Below are positions 25,446-36,054 of a stretch of DNA of 64,000 bases, in pieces. This stretch comes from Jeotgalicoccus nanhaiensis. Its GTDB lineage: Bacteria; Bacillota; Bacilli; Staphylococcales; Salinicoccaceae. The stretch spans positions 62,001 through 126,000 of the forward strand of contig SPPL01000003.1 of NCBI GenBank assembly GCA_004570955.1, given 5' to 3'. The notes below the pieces were generated by a model. It saw only the letters and a list, made by a program, of their open reading frames with translations. It made no database searches and was not told the DNA's origin. Position 1 is the first letter of the stretch. Every line of letters starts with the position of its first letter. The position numbers were made by a program, and so were the translations under genes.

Positions 25446-26174
25446 ATGAAAAAAGTAACTTTATTAGGCTCACTCTTAGTAGCAGGGACATTAACATTCA
25501 CGGGACTAAGCGGCACAGCACAGGCGGATGAAGAAGAAGGTGCCAAAACTGTCTGGGGCGAAGTGCTGCCGGCAGAAACTGATCCGGATGGTGACGGCTG
25601 GGCAAATACCGGATTTGACCCTACTTGGATGTCACAAGAAGGACAGAACAGAATTAATGGGCTCGCAGAGTCTAAAGACAGTGGAGAAATATCACAAGTA
25701 GAGTTTAACGAAGCAGTCGCAGAGATTTTTCAAATAGAACAAGCACTTCAGATGGACGGCCCTAATGAAAATGCTAATGCAGAGAATGACTCACAAGCAA
25801 TGGTGCCTCATCAAAAAGTTGATGCTATGGATATAGATGTCACAAAGGAAAATCTGGCTAAACTGGCACTGTATTCACCGGCTGCACTTGATGCTGCACC
25901 GGTACAGGAAGAGCCTTACAACTATAACTTTATCTACGGTGATTATGAATTCCATTTCTCATATGACGGCACCTACTGGAACTGGTCATATGATGAATTA
26001 ACGAAAGACTTCACAGACGATGAACTGTTGTATCTTGTTCACAACAATCCTGAAGTGTTAAATGAAAATCCGGTGCAAGCCGGCAAATATGACTTTAAAA
26101 TATCGGATGACAATTATGTTTATCACTTCATGTCAGATGGCAAAAAGTGGGAATGGTCGTATGAAGAAAAATAA
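25446..26174 (+). CDS. Secreted protein with two SceD/IsaA N-terminal-type domains, copy 2
   Basis: A 242-residue paralogue of the preceding gene, 28 bp downstream and behind its own AGGAAGGTG ribosome site. The signal peptide (MKKVTLLGSLLVAGTLTF, AQA cleavage), an Asp-rich loop DPDGDGWANTG and the same two wall-protein domains are present. The domain copies contain LDAAPVQEEPYNYNF / FSYDGTYWNWSYDE and LNENPVQAGKYDFK / FMSDGKKWEWSYEE. It has an extra polar linker of about 25 residues before the first domain. No catalytic domain follows. The pair arose by tandem duplication, and a strong terminator follows this copy. Confidence 0.82.
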   Translation: MKKVTLLGSLLVAGTLTFTGLSGTAQADEEEGAKTVWGEVLPAETDPDGDGWANTGFDPTWMSQEGQNRINGLAESKDSGEISQVEFNEAVAEIFQIEQALQMDGPNENANAENDSQAMVPHQKVDAMDIDVTKENLAKLALYSPAALDAAPVQEEPYNYNFIYGDYEFHFSYDGTYWNWSYDELTKDFTDDELLYLVHNNPEVLNENPVQAGKYDFKISDDNYVYHFMSDGKKWEWSYEEK

Positions 26175-26193
26175 TATTAAATAATGAAGCGAA

Positions 26194-26229
26194 CATACTG
26201 CAGGAAATCTTCCTGCAGTATGTTTTTTT
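26194..26229 (+). terminator. Terminator of the secreted-protein pair
   Basis: CATACTGCAGGAA pairs with TTCCTGCAGTATG around ATC, then TTTTTTT. Confidence 0.92.
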
Positions 26230-26284
26230 CTGTAAAACGAGTATAATTAATAAATACATTGAATGAACGAGAGGATGAATATTT

Positions 26285-28429
26285 TTGGCAAAAAGTATTG
26301 TACTTGCTGAAAAACCTTCAGTAGCACGTGACATTGCCCGTGTGCTGAACTGCAGTAAAAAAGGTAATGGTTATTTAGAAGGCAGTAAATATATTGTGAC
26401 CTGGGCACTTGGACATTTAGTGACGCTCCAGGACCCTGAAAAATATGATACAAAATATCAAAAGTGGGAACTCAACGATTTACCTATGCTCCCTGCCCCG
26501 CTGAAATTGACTCATATTCCTAAAACAACGAAACAATTCAAAGCTGTGCAATCGCAACTGAAACGTCAGGATGTTGATGAGATTATCATCGCAACAGATG
26601 CCGGACGTGAGGGTGAACTCGTTGCCCGCTGGATTCTCGATTATGCGAAAGTAAATAAGCCGGTAAAACGTCTCTGGATTTCTTCAGTTACTGATAAAGC
26701 GATTGCGAATGGATTTAAAAGTCTTCAGCCTGGAAACAAATTCATTAATCTTTATCAGGCAGCCGCTGCAAGAAGTGAAGCTGACTGGTATGTCGGTTTA
26801 AATGCGACCCGCGCACTGACAACAAAACACAACGCCCAGCTTAACTGCGGCCGTGTACAGACACCAACACTCGCAATTATTCAGGCGCGGGAAGAGACAA
26901 TTAAAAACTTTAAACCGAAAACGTTCTACGGACTTGATGTCGTTACGGATAAACTGACTTTTAAATGGACAGACGGCAAAGGCTACTCTACTTTCGATGA
27001 AAATCAAATCGATAAAGTCAGCCAAAAGCTGAATGCTGCATCATTAATTGTTAAAGACGTTCAAAAGAAGAAAAAGAAACAATTCGCTCCTGGTCTGTAT
27101 GATCTGACAGAACTGCAGAGAGATGCCAATAAGATATTCGGTATGTCTGCAAAAGAAACACTGCAGACGATGCAGGCTCTGTATGAACGTCACAAAGTAC
27201 TAACCTATCCAAGAACGGACTCTAAATTTATTTCGGAAGATATCGTGGATACATTAAAAGAGAGAGTCGAAGTCAGCGGCATCGGTCAGTTCAGTAAAGT
27301 TGCCGCACGTGTTTTAAGAGCACCGCTTAAAACAAACAGCTCCTTCGTCAACGACAGCAAGGTAAGCGATCACCATGCTATTATTCCAACTGAAAGTCCG
27401 GTTTTCCTTGCTGACTTTACAGAACGCGAAAAACGGATTTATGAATTAGTTGTTCAGAGATTTATAAGTGTGCTGCTGCCGCCGTATGAGTATGAAGTGA
27501 CAACTGTCACTGCTGAAATCAACGGTGAACAACTCGAAGCAAAATACAACAGAGTATTAAATCAGGGCTTCAAAATTGTTTATAAAGAAGAATCATCTGA
27601 CATTACAACTGATGTAAAACAAGGTGATAAACTGACTGTAAACAAAATCAGGAAAACAACAGGCGAAACAACCCCGCCTGCACGTTTCACGGAAGCATCA
27701 CTGCTTCAAGCTATGGAAAACCCTGCGAAATACTTCCAGATGGACAAAGAACATAAGAAAACACTGGCAGAATCCGGCGGGCTTGGCACAGTCGCAACAC
27801 GGGCAGATATTATCGATAAACTGTTCAATACTTTCTATCTCGAGAAGAACGGCCAGGCAATTAAACTCACTTCAAAAGGAAAACAGCTTTTAGATCTGGC
27901 ACCGGAGATCTTAAAATCCCCTGTCACTACTGCTGAATGGGAGACCCAGCTTGAACAGATTGAAAAAGGTAAAATGAACAGACAGAAGTTTATCGAAGAT
28001 ATGAAAGAACATACGAAAGAGATTGTCAGAGAAATCAAGGCGAGCGAGAAGAAATTCAAGCACGATAATCTGACAGGCAGAGACTGTCCTGAATGCGGCA
28101 AACCGCTGCTGGAAGTCAAAGGCAAAAAAGGCACGATGCACGTATGCCAGGACAGAGAATGCGGATATAAACGCAACGTAGAAAAAATAACGAACGCCAG
28201 ATGTCCAAAATGTAAGAAGAAAATGACGCTGAGCGGCTCAGGTGACGGGCAGGTTTTCAGATGTGTCTGCGGTCACCGTGAAAAAATGTCGAGCTTTGAA
28301 GCGCGGAAGAAAAAAGAAAATAAAGGCCGTGTGGATAAGAAAACCGTTAATAAATATGTGAATCAGAAAGAAGAACCGATAAATAATGCACTGGCAGAAC
28401 AGCTGAAGAAACTGAAGCTGGATAACTAA
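26285..28429 (+). CDS. topB: DNA topoisomerase III
   Basis: Type IA topoisomerase that decatenates DNA by single-strand passage. The 714-residue protein has the TOPRIM start (SIVLAEKPSVARDIARVL), the acidic TDAGREGELVAR motif, and the active-site tyrosine in YPRTDSKF near residue 310. Two Cys4-type zinc segments lie at the C-terminus (CPECGKPLLE...C-x-x-x-x-C and CPKCKKKM...CVCG). Length is typical for the Gram-positive enzyme. The start is a TTG at 26285 with GAGAGG upstream; no ATG is available near the conserved N-terminus. Confidence 0.93.
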   Translation: MAKSIVLAEKPSVARDIARVLNCSKKGNGYLEGSKYIVTWALGHLVTLQDPEKYDTKYQKWELNDLPMLPAPLKLTHIPKTTKQFKAVQSQLKRQDVDEIIIATDAGREGELVARWILDYAKVNKPVKRLWISSVTDKAIANGFKSLQPGNKFINLYQAAAARSEADWYVGLNATRALTTKHNAQLNCGRVQTPTLAIIQAREETIKNFKPKTFYGLDVVTDKLTFKWTDGKGYSTFDENQIDKVSQKLNAASLIVKDVQKKKKKQFAPGLYDLTELQRDANKIFGMSAKETLQTMQALYERHKVLTYPRTDSKFISEDIVDTLKERVEVSGIGQFSKVAARVLRAPLKTNSSFVNDSKVSDHHAIIPTESPVFLADFTEREKRIYELVVQRFISVLLPPYEYEVTTVTAEINGEQLEAKYNRVLNQGFKIVYKEESSDITTDVKQGDKLTVNKIRKTTGETTPPARFTEASLLQAMENPAKYFQMDKEHKKTLAESGGLGTVATRADIIDKLFNTFYLEKNGQAIKLTSKGKQLLDLAPEILKSPVTTAEWETQLEQIEKGKMNRQKFIEDMKEHTKEIVREIKASEKKFKHDNLTGRDCPECGKPLLEVKGKKGTMHVCQDRECGYKRNVEKITNARCPKCKKKMTLSGSGDGQVFRCVCGHREKMSSFEARKKKENKGRVDKKTVNKYVNQKEEPINNALAEQLKKLKLDN

Positions 28430-28455
28430 TATCTGCTAACACTGGAGAGAATGTT

Positions 28456-29082
28456 ATGGACAGCGGGATATTCACTTTTGCAGTTATACCAATCATTGTG
28501 CTCGCTGTATTTATATCAGTTCAGCTGCTTAGACAGAAAATATATAAACCTGAATATGAGGGCGCTGTACAAAAACCCGGCAAATGGGAACGGGTAATAT
28601 TGTTTGTCATTATTTGTATTAATATCATTTCAATACTGGGCACAATCATGGGTATACTGATTCAGGAAACAGAGATGATGCTTGTATTTGGAGTGATGAC
28701 GCTGTTCTTCTCGCTGATTATTCTGGTGCTGAGAAGAGCGTATAATACTTCCTATCAGGAAAACAAAGAGTACTTTGTATTACACACCCATAATAAAAAA
28801 TATAAAGTGTTTTATGAGAACATTACCGACTGGCGACCATCTTATAATGAAATATCAGTCCTGGATTCGAGCCGGTCAGATGGAAAATATATAAGAGTAA
28901 ATCTTAAAATTTTTAAACCGGAAATTCTGCTGAGGAAAATGGCCGATATGGCATTTGAAGAGAAGTTCCCTACTGAGGATGGAAACGACCCGTATAAAAA
29001 AGCAGAAACAATTTATTATATAGCCAATTACGGTTACAAATATCTTGTAGAAGATTATCTTGAAGTATTGGAAGATAGATAA
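28456..29082 (+). CDS. Hypothetical membrane protein with a soluble PH-like C-terminal half
   Basis: A 208-residue protein. Three hydrophobic spans (about residues 4-22, 47-70 and 74-93) are followed by a soluble half of alternating strands (residues 100-160) that resembles the bacterial PH-like domains seen after membrane spans, then a helical tail. The fold is my inference from the pattern only. A GGAGAG ribosome site precedes the ATG, 26 bp after topB, so the two may be cotranscribed. Function unknown. Confidence 0.6.
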   Translation: MDSGIFTFAVIPIIVLAVFISVQLLRQKIYKPEYEGAVQKPGKWERVILFVIICINIISILGTIMGILIQETEMMLVFGVMTLFFSLIILVLRRAYNTSYQENKEYFVLHTHNKKYKVFYENITDWRPSYNEISVLDSSRSDGKYIRVNLKIFKPEILLRKMADMAFEEKFPTEDGNDPYKKAETIYYIANYGYKYLVEDYLEVLEDR

Positions 29083-29092
29083 ACAAAAAATA

Positions 29093-29130
29093 ACCCTTCA
29101 ACAATCGCTTAGCAGTGAAAGTTGGAGGGT
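29093..29130 (+). terminator. Hairpin after the membrane-protein gene
   Basis: ACCCTTCAAC pairs with GTTGGAGGGT (one G-T); no run of T follows, so termination may be weak or assisted by the repeat array beyond it. Confidence 0.45.
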
Positions 29131-29181
29131 ATTATTATGATTTTCATCAGTTTTAAGAGAGATATTGTATCTAAAGCAATT

Positions 29182-29380
29182 GGGATACACATGAAACGAT
29201 GTCATGCCAACCCTAAAGGTTTGGGATACACATGAGACGATCTCACGCCAACCCTAAAGGTTTGGGATACACATGAGACGATCTCACGCCAACCCTAAAG
29301 GTTTGGGATACACATGAGACGATGTCACGCCAACCCCAAAGGTTTTGGGTACATATGAAACGATCTCACGCCAACCCCAG
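29182..29380 (+). repeat. 41-bp palindromic tandem repeat array 2 (5 units)
   Basis: Units start at 29182, 29223, 29264 and 29305, all 41 bp apart, and at 29347 (42 bp). They belong to the same family as array 1 (GGGATACACATGA and CACGCCAACCC arms). The loop region is GACGATC or GACGATG, and the junction stem is CCC-AAA paired with TTT-GGG instead of CCCAG/CTGGG. The array sits between convergent genes and is oriented like the upstream plus-strand gene. Apart from the hairpin at 29093 the 29083-29409 gap holds nothing else. Confidence 0.93.
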
Positions 29381-29409
29381 CCAAAAATTTAAATCTGTAA
29401 AGTTCAATA

Positions 29410-30096
29410 TTACTTATCAAACATATATCCATTCAATTTCAACGGTTCAATATATTCCCCGTCTTTATACACGCGCATGTTGCCGCCTGAAATTTCATCA
29501 ATCAGCAGCACTTCACCTGTTTCTTCGTCACGGCCGAATTCCAGTTTGATGTCGTATAAATCCAGTCCTTTTTCAGCAAGCTCATCTTTTACCACTTCAC
29601 TAATTTTAACCGTTAAGTCCGCGATTTCTTTGTACTCATCCGCACTTAAAATATTCAGCGCCTCAAGCGCTGCTTCATTAATAAACGGGTCCTGTCTTTC
29701 ATCGTCCTTTAAAGTCACTTCAACATAAGCAGGGAGTTCAGCACCCTCTTCAATATAATCTCCGTAACGTCGGATAAAACTGCCTACTGCTTTAAAACGG
29801 CAGATTACTTCCAGCCCTTCTCCGAAAACAGATATTTTTTTAACTCTCATCTCGCGGTTTTCAACATCTGCACTTACGTAATGCGTCGGGATACCTGCTG
29901 CATTTAATTTTTCGAAGAAAAAGCTTGTCATTTGAAGGCCCGCAATTCCAGATCCTTCAACTTTTAAACCGACCTGATTCTCGCCCGGATCAAATACACC
30001 GTCTTTACCCGTCATATCATCTTTAAAATATAAAACAATTTCGCCATTATTATCTTTGTAAACGTCTTTGGTCTTACCCCGGTAAATTAAATCCAA
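29410..30096 (-). CDS. purC: Phosphoribosylaminoimidazole-succinocarboxamide synthase
   Basis: SAICAR synthase, which joins aspartate to CAIR in purine synthesis. The 228-residue single-domain length is typical of Gram-positive PurC. Signature stretches are LIYRGKTKDVY (nucleotide-binding loop), FFEKLNAAGIPTHYV, VICRFKAVGSFIRRYG and the C-terminal LEFGRDEETGEVLLIDEISG. It stands alone here, not in a full pur operon, with PurBox-like sequence upstream. It converges with the gene at 28456 across repeat array 2. Confidence 0.95.
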   Translation of the reverse strand: MDLIYRGKTKDVYKDNNGEIVLYFKDDMTGKDGVFDPGENQVGLKVEGSGIAGLQMTSFFFEKLNAAGIPTHYVSADVENREMRVKKISVFGEGLEVICRFKAVGSFIRRYGDYIEEGAELPAYVEVTLKDDERQDPFINEAALEALNILSADEYKEIADLTVKISEVVKDELAEKGLDLYDIKLEFGRDEETGEVLLIDEISGGNMRVYKDGEYIEPLKLNGYMFDK

Positions 30097-30164
30097 TTGA
30101 ATACACTCCTATAATCAATTTATCTTGTTTCATATTTTACTTGTTAAAATTGAGTTAATCAAGT

Positions 30165-30212
30165 TAGATAACGAATATAATTTTATATAAATTATAAAAC
30201 GTTCGGATTATA
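30165..30212 (-). promoter_or_regulatory. PurR-box-like pair upstream of purC
   Basis: On the minus strand ATAATCCGAACGTT (30199-30212) matches the PurBox core CCGAAC with AT-rich flanks. A degenerate, oppositely oriented partner (AACGAAT) lies at 30170-30176. The spacing is slightly longer than the usual pair, so the assignment is moderate. Confidence 0.4.
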
Positions 30213-30260
30213 AAGGTTTTTGACGATAATAAATGGTTTTTTTAAATGCAACATACGATT

Positions 30261-31172
30261 TTACCTATTTACTCTTTTAAGCCACACTTTTTCCAAATAA
30301 CCTGTACCAAACAGCACACCCGCCACGATAAATACAAAGCCAATCAGTTGGGACGGTTCAATCACTTCGTTTAGAAAAATCACAGAGAACAGGACACCAA
30401 AGAATGGAACAAAGTTATTAAAAATTGCCGTTTTTGATGCACCAATCTTTTGTATTGCCGAGTTAAATACCATGTGTCCGATTCCCGTCGCAAAGATACC
30501 CGAAGCAAAGAGCACGACATACACTCCTGCAGAAGCTGTCGTCATTTCTGATAAGCGTCCAGGTTCTAAAACAAGAGCAATAAGAAGCAGGCCGATTGAT
30601 CCCGCTAAGTTCATAATCGCTGTGACAGCTTTTGAGTCCAGTGTTGCAGTCGCTTTTTTAATGAAAATAAAACTGATTGCCTGAGAAAACATCGAAATAA
30701 ACAAAAATATCTCACCTGAAGATAACTTAAGTCCTGAAAGTGAGCCGCCCTGAATAAAGAAGACGCCTGCCAATGCTAATATGAAACCCAATACTCTCAT
30801 TTTTGTCAGCTGCTCACCTAAAAACATCATACCGAGAACGGCGGTTGCCAAAGGGACTAACGATAAAATCAGCGATCCAGTTGAGGCTGCTGTTGTTACA
30901 AGTCCCAAAGCCAGTGTGAGGTGATGCAGAATAACACCGAAAGTCATACCGAATAGTGTAAAGATCCACTCTCTTATCGTTAATCCCCTGAGTGATTTAG
31001 CGAAGTAAACAATGATTATTGCTGTAATACCGGCTATCATAATACGAAAAGCTGTCATCGTCTGAGGCGGTAAATTTTCTACGAGCACTTTTAAGAATAC
31101 AACGTTCAAACCCCAAATTGCAGTAATTAAAAAAACAAGTCCATAAGTTAACCATAATCCCTGCTGCTTCAC
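30261..31172 (-). CDS. DMT-superfamily transporter (EamA domains)
   Basis: A 303-residue membrane protein with ten predicted spans arranged as two EamA repeats (residues about 8-140 and 155-292). Family features include FLITAIWGLNVVFLK at the N-terminus, LSLVPLATAVLGMMFLGE at the end of the first repeat and NNFVPFFGVLFSVIFLNEVI near the end of the second. Members export amino acids or other small metabolites; the substrate is not deducible. The start is a GTG at 31172. It stands alone on the minus strand. Confidence 0.83.
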   Translation of the reverse strand: MKQQGLWLTYGLVFLITAIWGLNVVFLKVLVENLPPQTMTAFRIMIAGITAIIIVYFAKSLRGLTIREWIFTLFGMTFGVILHHLTLALGLVTTAASTGSLILSLVPLATAVLGMMFLGEQLTKMRVLGFILALAGVFFIQGGSLSGLKLSSGEIFLFISMFSQAISFIFIKKATATLDSKAVTAIMNLAGSIGLLLIALVLEPGRLSEMTTASAGVYVVLFASGIFATGIGHMVFNSAIQKIGASKTAIFNNFVPFFGVLFSVIFLNEVIEPSQLIGFVFIVAGVLFGTGYLEKVWLKRVNR

Positions 31173-31286
31173 ACATTCACCACCATTTTTATTTCATTAA
31201 ACATATCATACTTATAGTTTTAATTATAAGACAGGGAAAGATATAAAATAATGGAGAACGAGCTCTATTCCAAAAACTTATCCCTT

Positions 31287-31691
31287 TTAGAGGAAAATAA
31301 TGGCATGCCGACTTCTATATTCATCCCGCAGGATACTTTCGGTGTCTTTATTAACGGTACACTCGTCGTAACTGCCAGACACCCTATCTTCCAGTACAAG
31401 ATGATAGTCTAATTGTTCTTTCTTCGCTGCCGATAAAGTTAGCCTGCAATGATTAGATTGCACAGCTCCTCAAGTCATTAACGTATCAGCATCATTCTTT
31501 AAAGCATCAGCAATCAAAATTCCAATTTTTTTATTCCCTCCGCCGGCTAAACCGAGCTGATCATCTCTTTTTATATAAATATCAGGACCATTTAAAAGCT
31601 TGGAAAGATTTTCTAAGTATTCAATGGGTGTGGGTCCATTTGTATAATTTCTTCTGGGTATACTTGTTAAATTCAAACTGACGACCTCCAA
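31287..31691 (-). pseudogene. D-cysteine desulfhydrase remnant (nonsense mutation and truncation)
   Basis: The reading frame starts at 31691 and encodes the N-terminus of a PLP enzyme of the D-cysteine desulfhydrase/ACC-deaminase family (TPIEYLENLSKLL, IYIKRDDQLGLAGGGNK). It meets an in-frame TGA at 31470-31472. The family normally has a cysteine there, in a T-C-G-A-I-Q-S-N-H motif. Past the stop the same frame continues with GAVQSNHCRLTLSAAKKEQL and HLVLEDRVSGSYDE, which is clearly family-like. It then loses similarity and ends at TAA 31287-31289. About 200 C-terminal residues are missing. The 31173-31286 stretch shows no gene. Confidence 0.85.
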
Positions 31692-31760
31692 TATTATTAT
31701 TAAAATAATGTCATCTATATATTTTAATAGTACGATACCCTGTTAAAGCCTAAATGATAT

Positions 31761-31800
31761 AAAAAAGAGCCAAAAACCTTATATCAAGGTTTTTGGCTCT
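31761..31800 (-). terminator. Terminator of guaBA
   Basis: AGAGCCAAAAACCTT pairs with AAGGTTTTTGGCTCT, followed on the minus strand by TTTTTTATAT. Confidence 0.92.
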
Positions 31801-31807
31801 CGTCTAT

Positions 31808-33352
31808 TTATTCCCACTCAATCGTAGCCGGCGGCTTGCTCGTAATATCGTAAACCACGCGGTTGATGTGTTTGGATTCATTAACTAAACGCTTAGAGAT
31901 TTTCTCAAGCACGTTCCAGTCAATTCTCGCAAAGTCACTCGTCATACCGTCGATGCTTGTTACAGCTCTGATTCCAATCGTATAGTCATACGTTCTGTAA
32001 TCTCCTGTCACACCGACTGAACGAATATTCGGCAGCACCGTGAAGTATTGCCAGATATCTCTTTCAAGTCCTGCTTTTGCGATTTCATCTCTTAAAATCC
32101 AGTCACTTTCTCTGACGATTTCAAGTTTTTCTTCTGTAATCTCACCAAGAACACGGATACCAAGTCCCGGACCTGGGAATGGCTGTCTCCATACTAAGTG
32201 TTCTGGAATTCCGAGTTCAATACCAAGTTCACGTACTTCATCTTTAAACAGCGTGTTTAACGGTTCAATCAGCTGGAACTGCATATCTTCAGGCAGTCCG
32301 CCCACGTTGTGGTGCGATTTGATTGTCGTTGCTGTTTCCGTACCTGACTCTATGATATCAGTGTACAGCGTGCCTTGTGCAAGGTAGTCCACATCTGTAA
32401 GTTTAGATGCTTCGTCATCGAATACGTAAATAAATTCGTTGCCGATAATTTTACGTTTCTGTTCCGGATCTGATACGCCTTTAAGTTTCGACATGAAACG
32501 GTCTTTCGCATCTACTCTGATGATGTTCATGTTGAAGCCTTCACCAAACTGCTCCATTACCATGTCGCCTTCACCTTTACGAAGAAGACCGTGGTCGACA
32601 AAAATACATGTCAGCTGGTCGCCGATTGCTTTATGAAGAAGTACCGCTGTTACTGATGAGTCTACACCGCCGCTCATCGCACATAAGACTTTTTTGTCTC
32701 CGACTGTTTCACGGATTTTATCGATTTCGATATCGATAAAGTTATCCATCGTCCAGTCTCCTGTGCAGTCACAAATATCACGGATAAAGTTCTTCAGGAA
32801 CTGCTCGCCGTTTTGCGTGTGTTTTGATTCCGGATGGAACTGAACACCATAAAATGGTTTTTCATCGTGTTTAACTGCAGCATTCGGACATAATACTGTT
32901 TCAGCGATAACCGAGAAGCCGTCACCGAGTCGTGTAACTTTGTCGCCGTGGCTCATTAAGACTGATTCAATCTTCTCCCAGCCTTTAAAGATATCCACTT
33001 CGTTGTTTAAGTTCATTTCTGTCACGCCGGATTCTTTCTGATCTGAATTCACGACTTCTCCGCCGTTCAGCTGCATCATCAGCTGCATACCGTAGCAGAT
33101 ACCGAGGACCGGTATGCCGAGTTCAAATACTTCAGGGTCTACTGTAAATGCATCGTCTGCATATACTGAACGCGGTCCGCCAGACAGAATAATTCCTTTG
33201 GGTTCAAGTTCTTTAATTTCTTCGATTGTAATACTCGGGTTGTGCAGTTCACTGTACACGCCAAGTTCACGTATACGGCGCGTAATCAGCTGGTTATACT
33301 GACTGCCGTAATCAATTACTAAAATAAGTTCCTGCTCTTTAGCCATTTCCAT
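31808..33352 (-). CDS. guaA: GMP synthase (glutamine-hydrolysing)
   Basis: Converts XMP to GMP with glutamine and ATP. The 514-residue protein has the glutamine amidotransferase domain (GICYGMQLM with the catalytic cysteine; [11 protein letters not shown] with His and Glu), the ATP-pyrophosphatase domain with its PP-loop SGGVDSSVT, and the dimerisation domain ending [15 protein letters not shown] lies ten bases before the ATG. It is 14 bp downstream of guaB and shares its promoter; a strong terminator follows. Confidence 0.97.
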   Translation of the reverse strand: MEMAKEQELILVIDYGSQYNQLITRRIRELGVYSELHNPSITIEEIKELEPKGIILSGGPRSVYADDAFTVDPEVFELGIPVLGICYGMQLMMQLNGGEVVNSDQKESGVTEMNLNNEVDIFKGWEKIESVLMSHGDKVTRLGDGFSVIAETVLCPNAAVKHDEKPFYGVQFHPESKHTQNGEQFLKNFIRDICDCTGDWTMDNFIDIEIDKIRETVGDKKVLCAMSGGVDSSVTAVLLHKAIGDQLTCIFVDHGLLRKGEGDMVMEQFGEGFNMNIIRVDAKDRFMSKLKGVSDPEQKRKIIGNEFIYVFDDEASKLTDVDYLAQGTLYTDIIESGTETATTIKSHHNVGGLPEDMQFQLIEPLNTLFKDEVRELGIELGIPEHLVWRQPFPGPGLGIRVLGEITEEKLEIVRESDWILRDEIAKAGLERDIWQYFTVLPNIRSVGVTGDYRTYDYTIGIRAVTSIDGMTSDFARIDWNVLEKISKRLVNESKHINRVVYDITSKPPATIEWE

Positions 33353-33366
33353 GAAAGAATTACTCC

Positions 33367-34956
<1,590 letters not shown>

Positions 34957-35034
34957 TTATTATAAAACACTATCATGAGATATGAAAGACGCTCTTAATG
35001 TTCGGAATTTTATGAATTTAATAACAGAGCAAAA

Positions 35035-35059
35035 GTTTGAGAAATTATCTCCGGGGAAT
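35035..35059 (+). promoter_or_regulatory. SigB-type promoter
   Basis: GTTTGA, 13 bases, GGGAAT: a match to the general-stress sigma-B consensus (GTTTnn, 12-15, GGGwAT). It lies 37 bp before the start of a YflT-like stress gene. Confidence 0.8.
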
Positions 35060-35096
35060 AGATGATTAACATACTATTTATTTAGAGGTGGACGTA

Positions 35097-35477
35097 ATGC
35101 AATACATTGAAAAGTATAATTCACTGGATGAGATTTTAGAAAGAATTGACCTTTTGAAACAGGAAGAAAACTACTATGAAGAAGACTTTAATATTTTAGG
35201 ACTGGCAGACCTTGAACCGGACTGGACCGATTACATGGGCTGCACGTACAATCCTCATTCAAACAGTCTGTCTTTTAAAGATTTTTTCACACAAAATGTA
35301 AAAGCGGAAGATTTTCTCTATGCTTCGGGACTCAATGCTGACTTAGTGGAAACATATCTGAAGATAATCCAGGATGGACAGTTTCTGCTGGCTTTCGACG
35401 ATAAATCACTAAACCGCGAAATGAACCGCAACAGTACTGAGGCGGACGTAGAAAAAGGACCCGGAGATAATCTCTGA
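35097..35477 (+). CDS. YflT-like general stress protein, copy 1
   Basis: A 126-residue soluble acidic protein. The N-terminal IEKYNSLDEILERIDLL with the following YEEDFNILG segment matches the beta-alpha-beta start of the YflT/general-stress-17M domain. The C-terminal LNADLVETYLKIIQDGQFLL resembles the end of that domain in the gene at 37200. Family assignment is from pattern and context. It is driven by a SigB-type promoter. The start at 35097 follows AGAGGTGG. Its last codons form the left arm of its own terminator. Confidence 0.7.
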   Translation: MQYIEKYNSLDEILERIDLLKQEENYYEEDFNILGLADLEPDWTDYMGCTYNPHSNSLSFKDFFTQNVKAEDFLYASGLNADLVETYLKIIQDGQFLLAFDDKSLNREMNRNSTEADVEKGPGDNL

Positions 35478-35496
35478 TTATCTCCGGATTTTTTTA
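35461..35496 (+). terminator. Terminator overlapping the 3' end of the stress gene
   Basis: CCGGAGATAATC pairs with GATTATCTCCGG around TCT, then ATTTTTTT. The left arm is coding sequence and the stop codon lies in the hairpin. Confidence 0.92.
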
Positions 35497-36054
35497 TAAT
35501 ATAAATTTAATCTGCTGCTCGCGAGGTATACAAATATCCATTATCATCTCCTGCGATAAGTATATATTTCTTTTATACCGTTCATACTTCAGCATCATTT
35601 CACGGTAATGACTTAAGGTTAACGGCAGTGCTTCTTTAAAAACAGGCACACGGTGCTTATTAGTTCTGATGAGAAATATGTAATAAGCTAAATGGGCGGA
35701 TAAGGACGTTTCAAAGCCACAGAATTTCGTGTAGTATTCAAGTGCCGCATCATGTGCCTCTGCAGCTGGAAGTCTAGACATCGACAGAGAAATATGGTCG
35801 AACATTTCCATTAAGAATATGACTTCAACCGAAACCTCAGCAGGCACAGGCTCCCCTGTCACTCCGATGAAATCCAGCACCTCATTATAATTCATTTCAA
35901 TTCCCTGCCTGATGATATCGAGACAGTATTCACAGTAATCGATATAATCCTTATCAGCACTTCTTTGCTGCATACTGTCTAATAAACTGATCAGCTGAAT
36001 TTTTCCTGCCGTACTGATAAAGTCCAGACTGTCAGGAGGCATCACGCTGCCCAT
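35494..36054 (-). CDS. YfbU-like protein
   Basis: A 186-residue soluble, mostly helical protein resembling E. coli YfbU. Recognisable stretches are EVSVEVIFLMEMFDHISLSM, YYTKFCGFETSLSAHLAYYI and the C-terminal YERYKRNIYLSQEMIMDI. The function of YfbU is not established. Its ATG follows the TAA of the small secreted-peptide gene with no base between them (TAAATG), so the two are almost certainly translated from one message. That makes it a likely target or effector of the adjacent regulator system, which is inference. Confidence 0.7.
   Translation of the reverse strand: MGSVMPPDSLDFISTAGKIQLISLLDSMQQRSADKDYIDYCEYCLDIIRQGIEMNYNEVLDFIGVTGEPVPAEVSVEVIFLMEMFDHISLSMSRLPAAEAHDAALEYYTKFCGFETSLSAHLAYYIFLIRTNKHRVPVFKEALPLTLSHYREMMLKYERYKRNIYLSQEMIMDICIPREQQIKFIL

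Noticed and set aside
31251-31412. A 53-codon plus-strand ORF starting MENELYSKN
   Set aside because: It is antisense to the D-cysteine desulfhydrase remnant, which explains the open frame; the ribosome site is poor.
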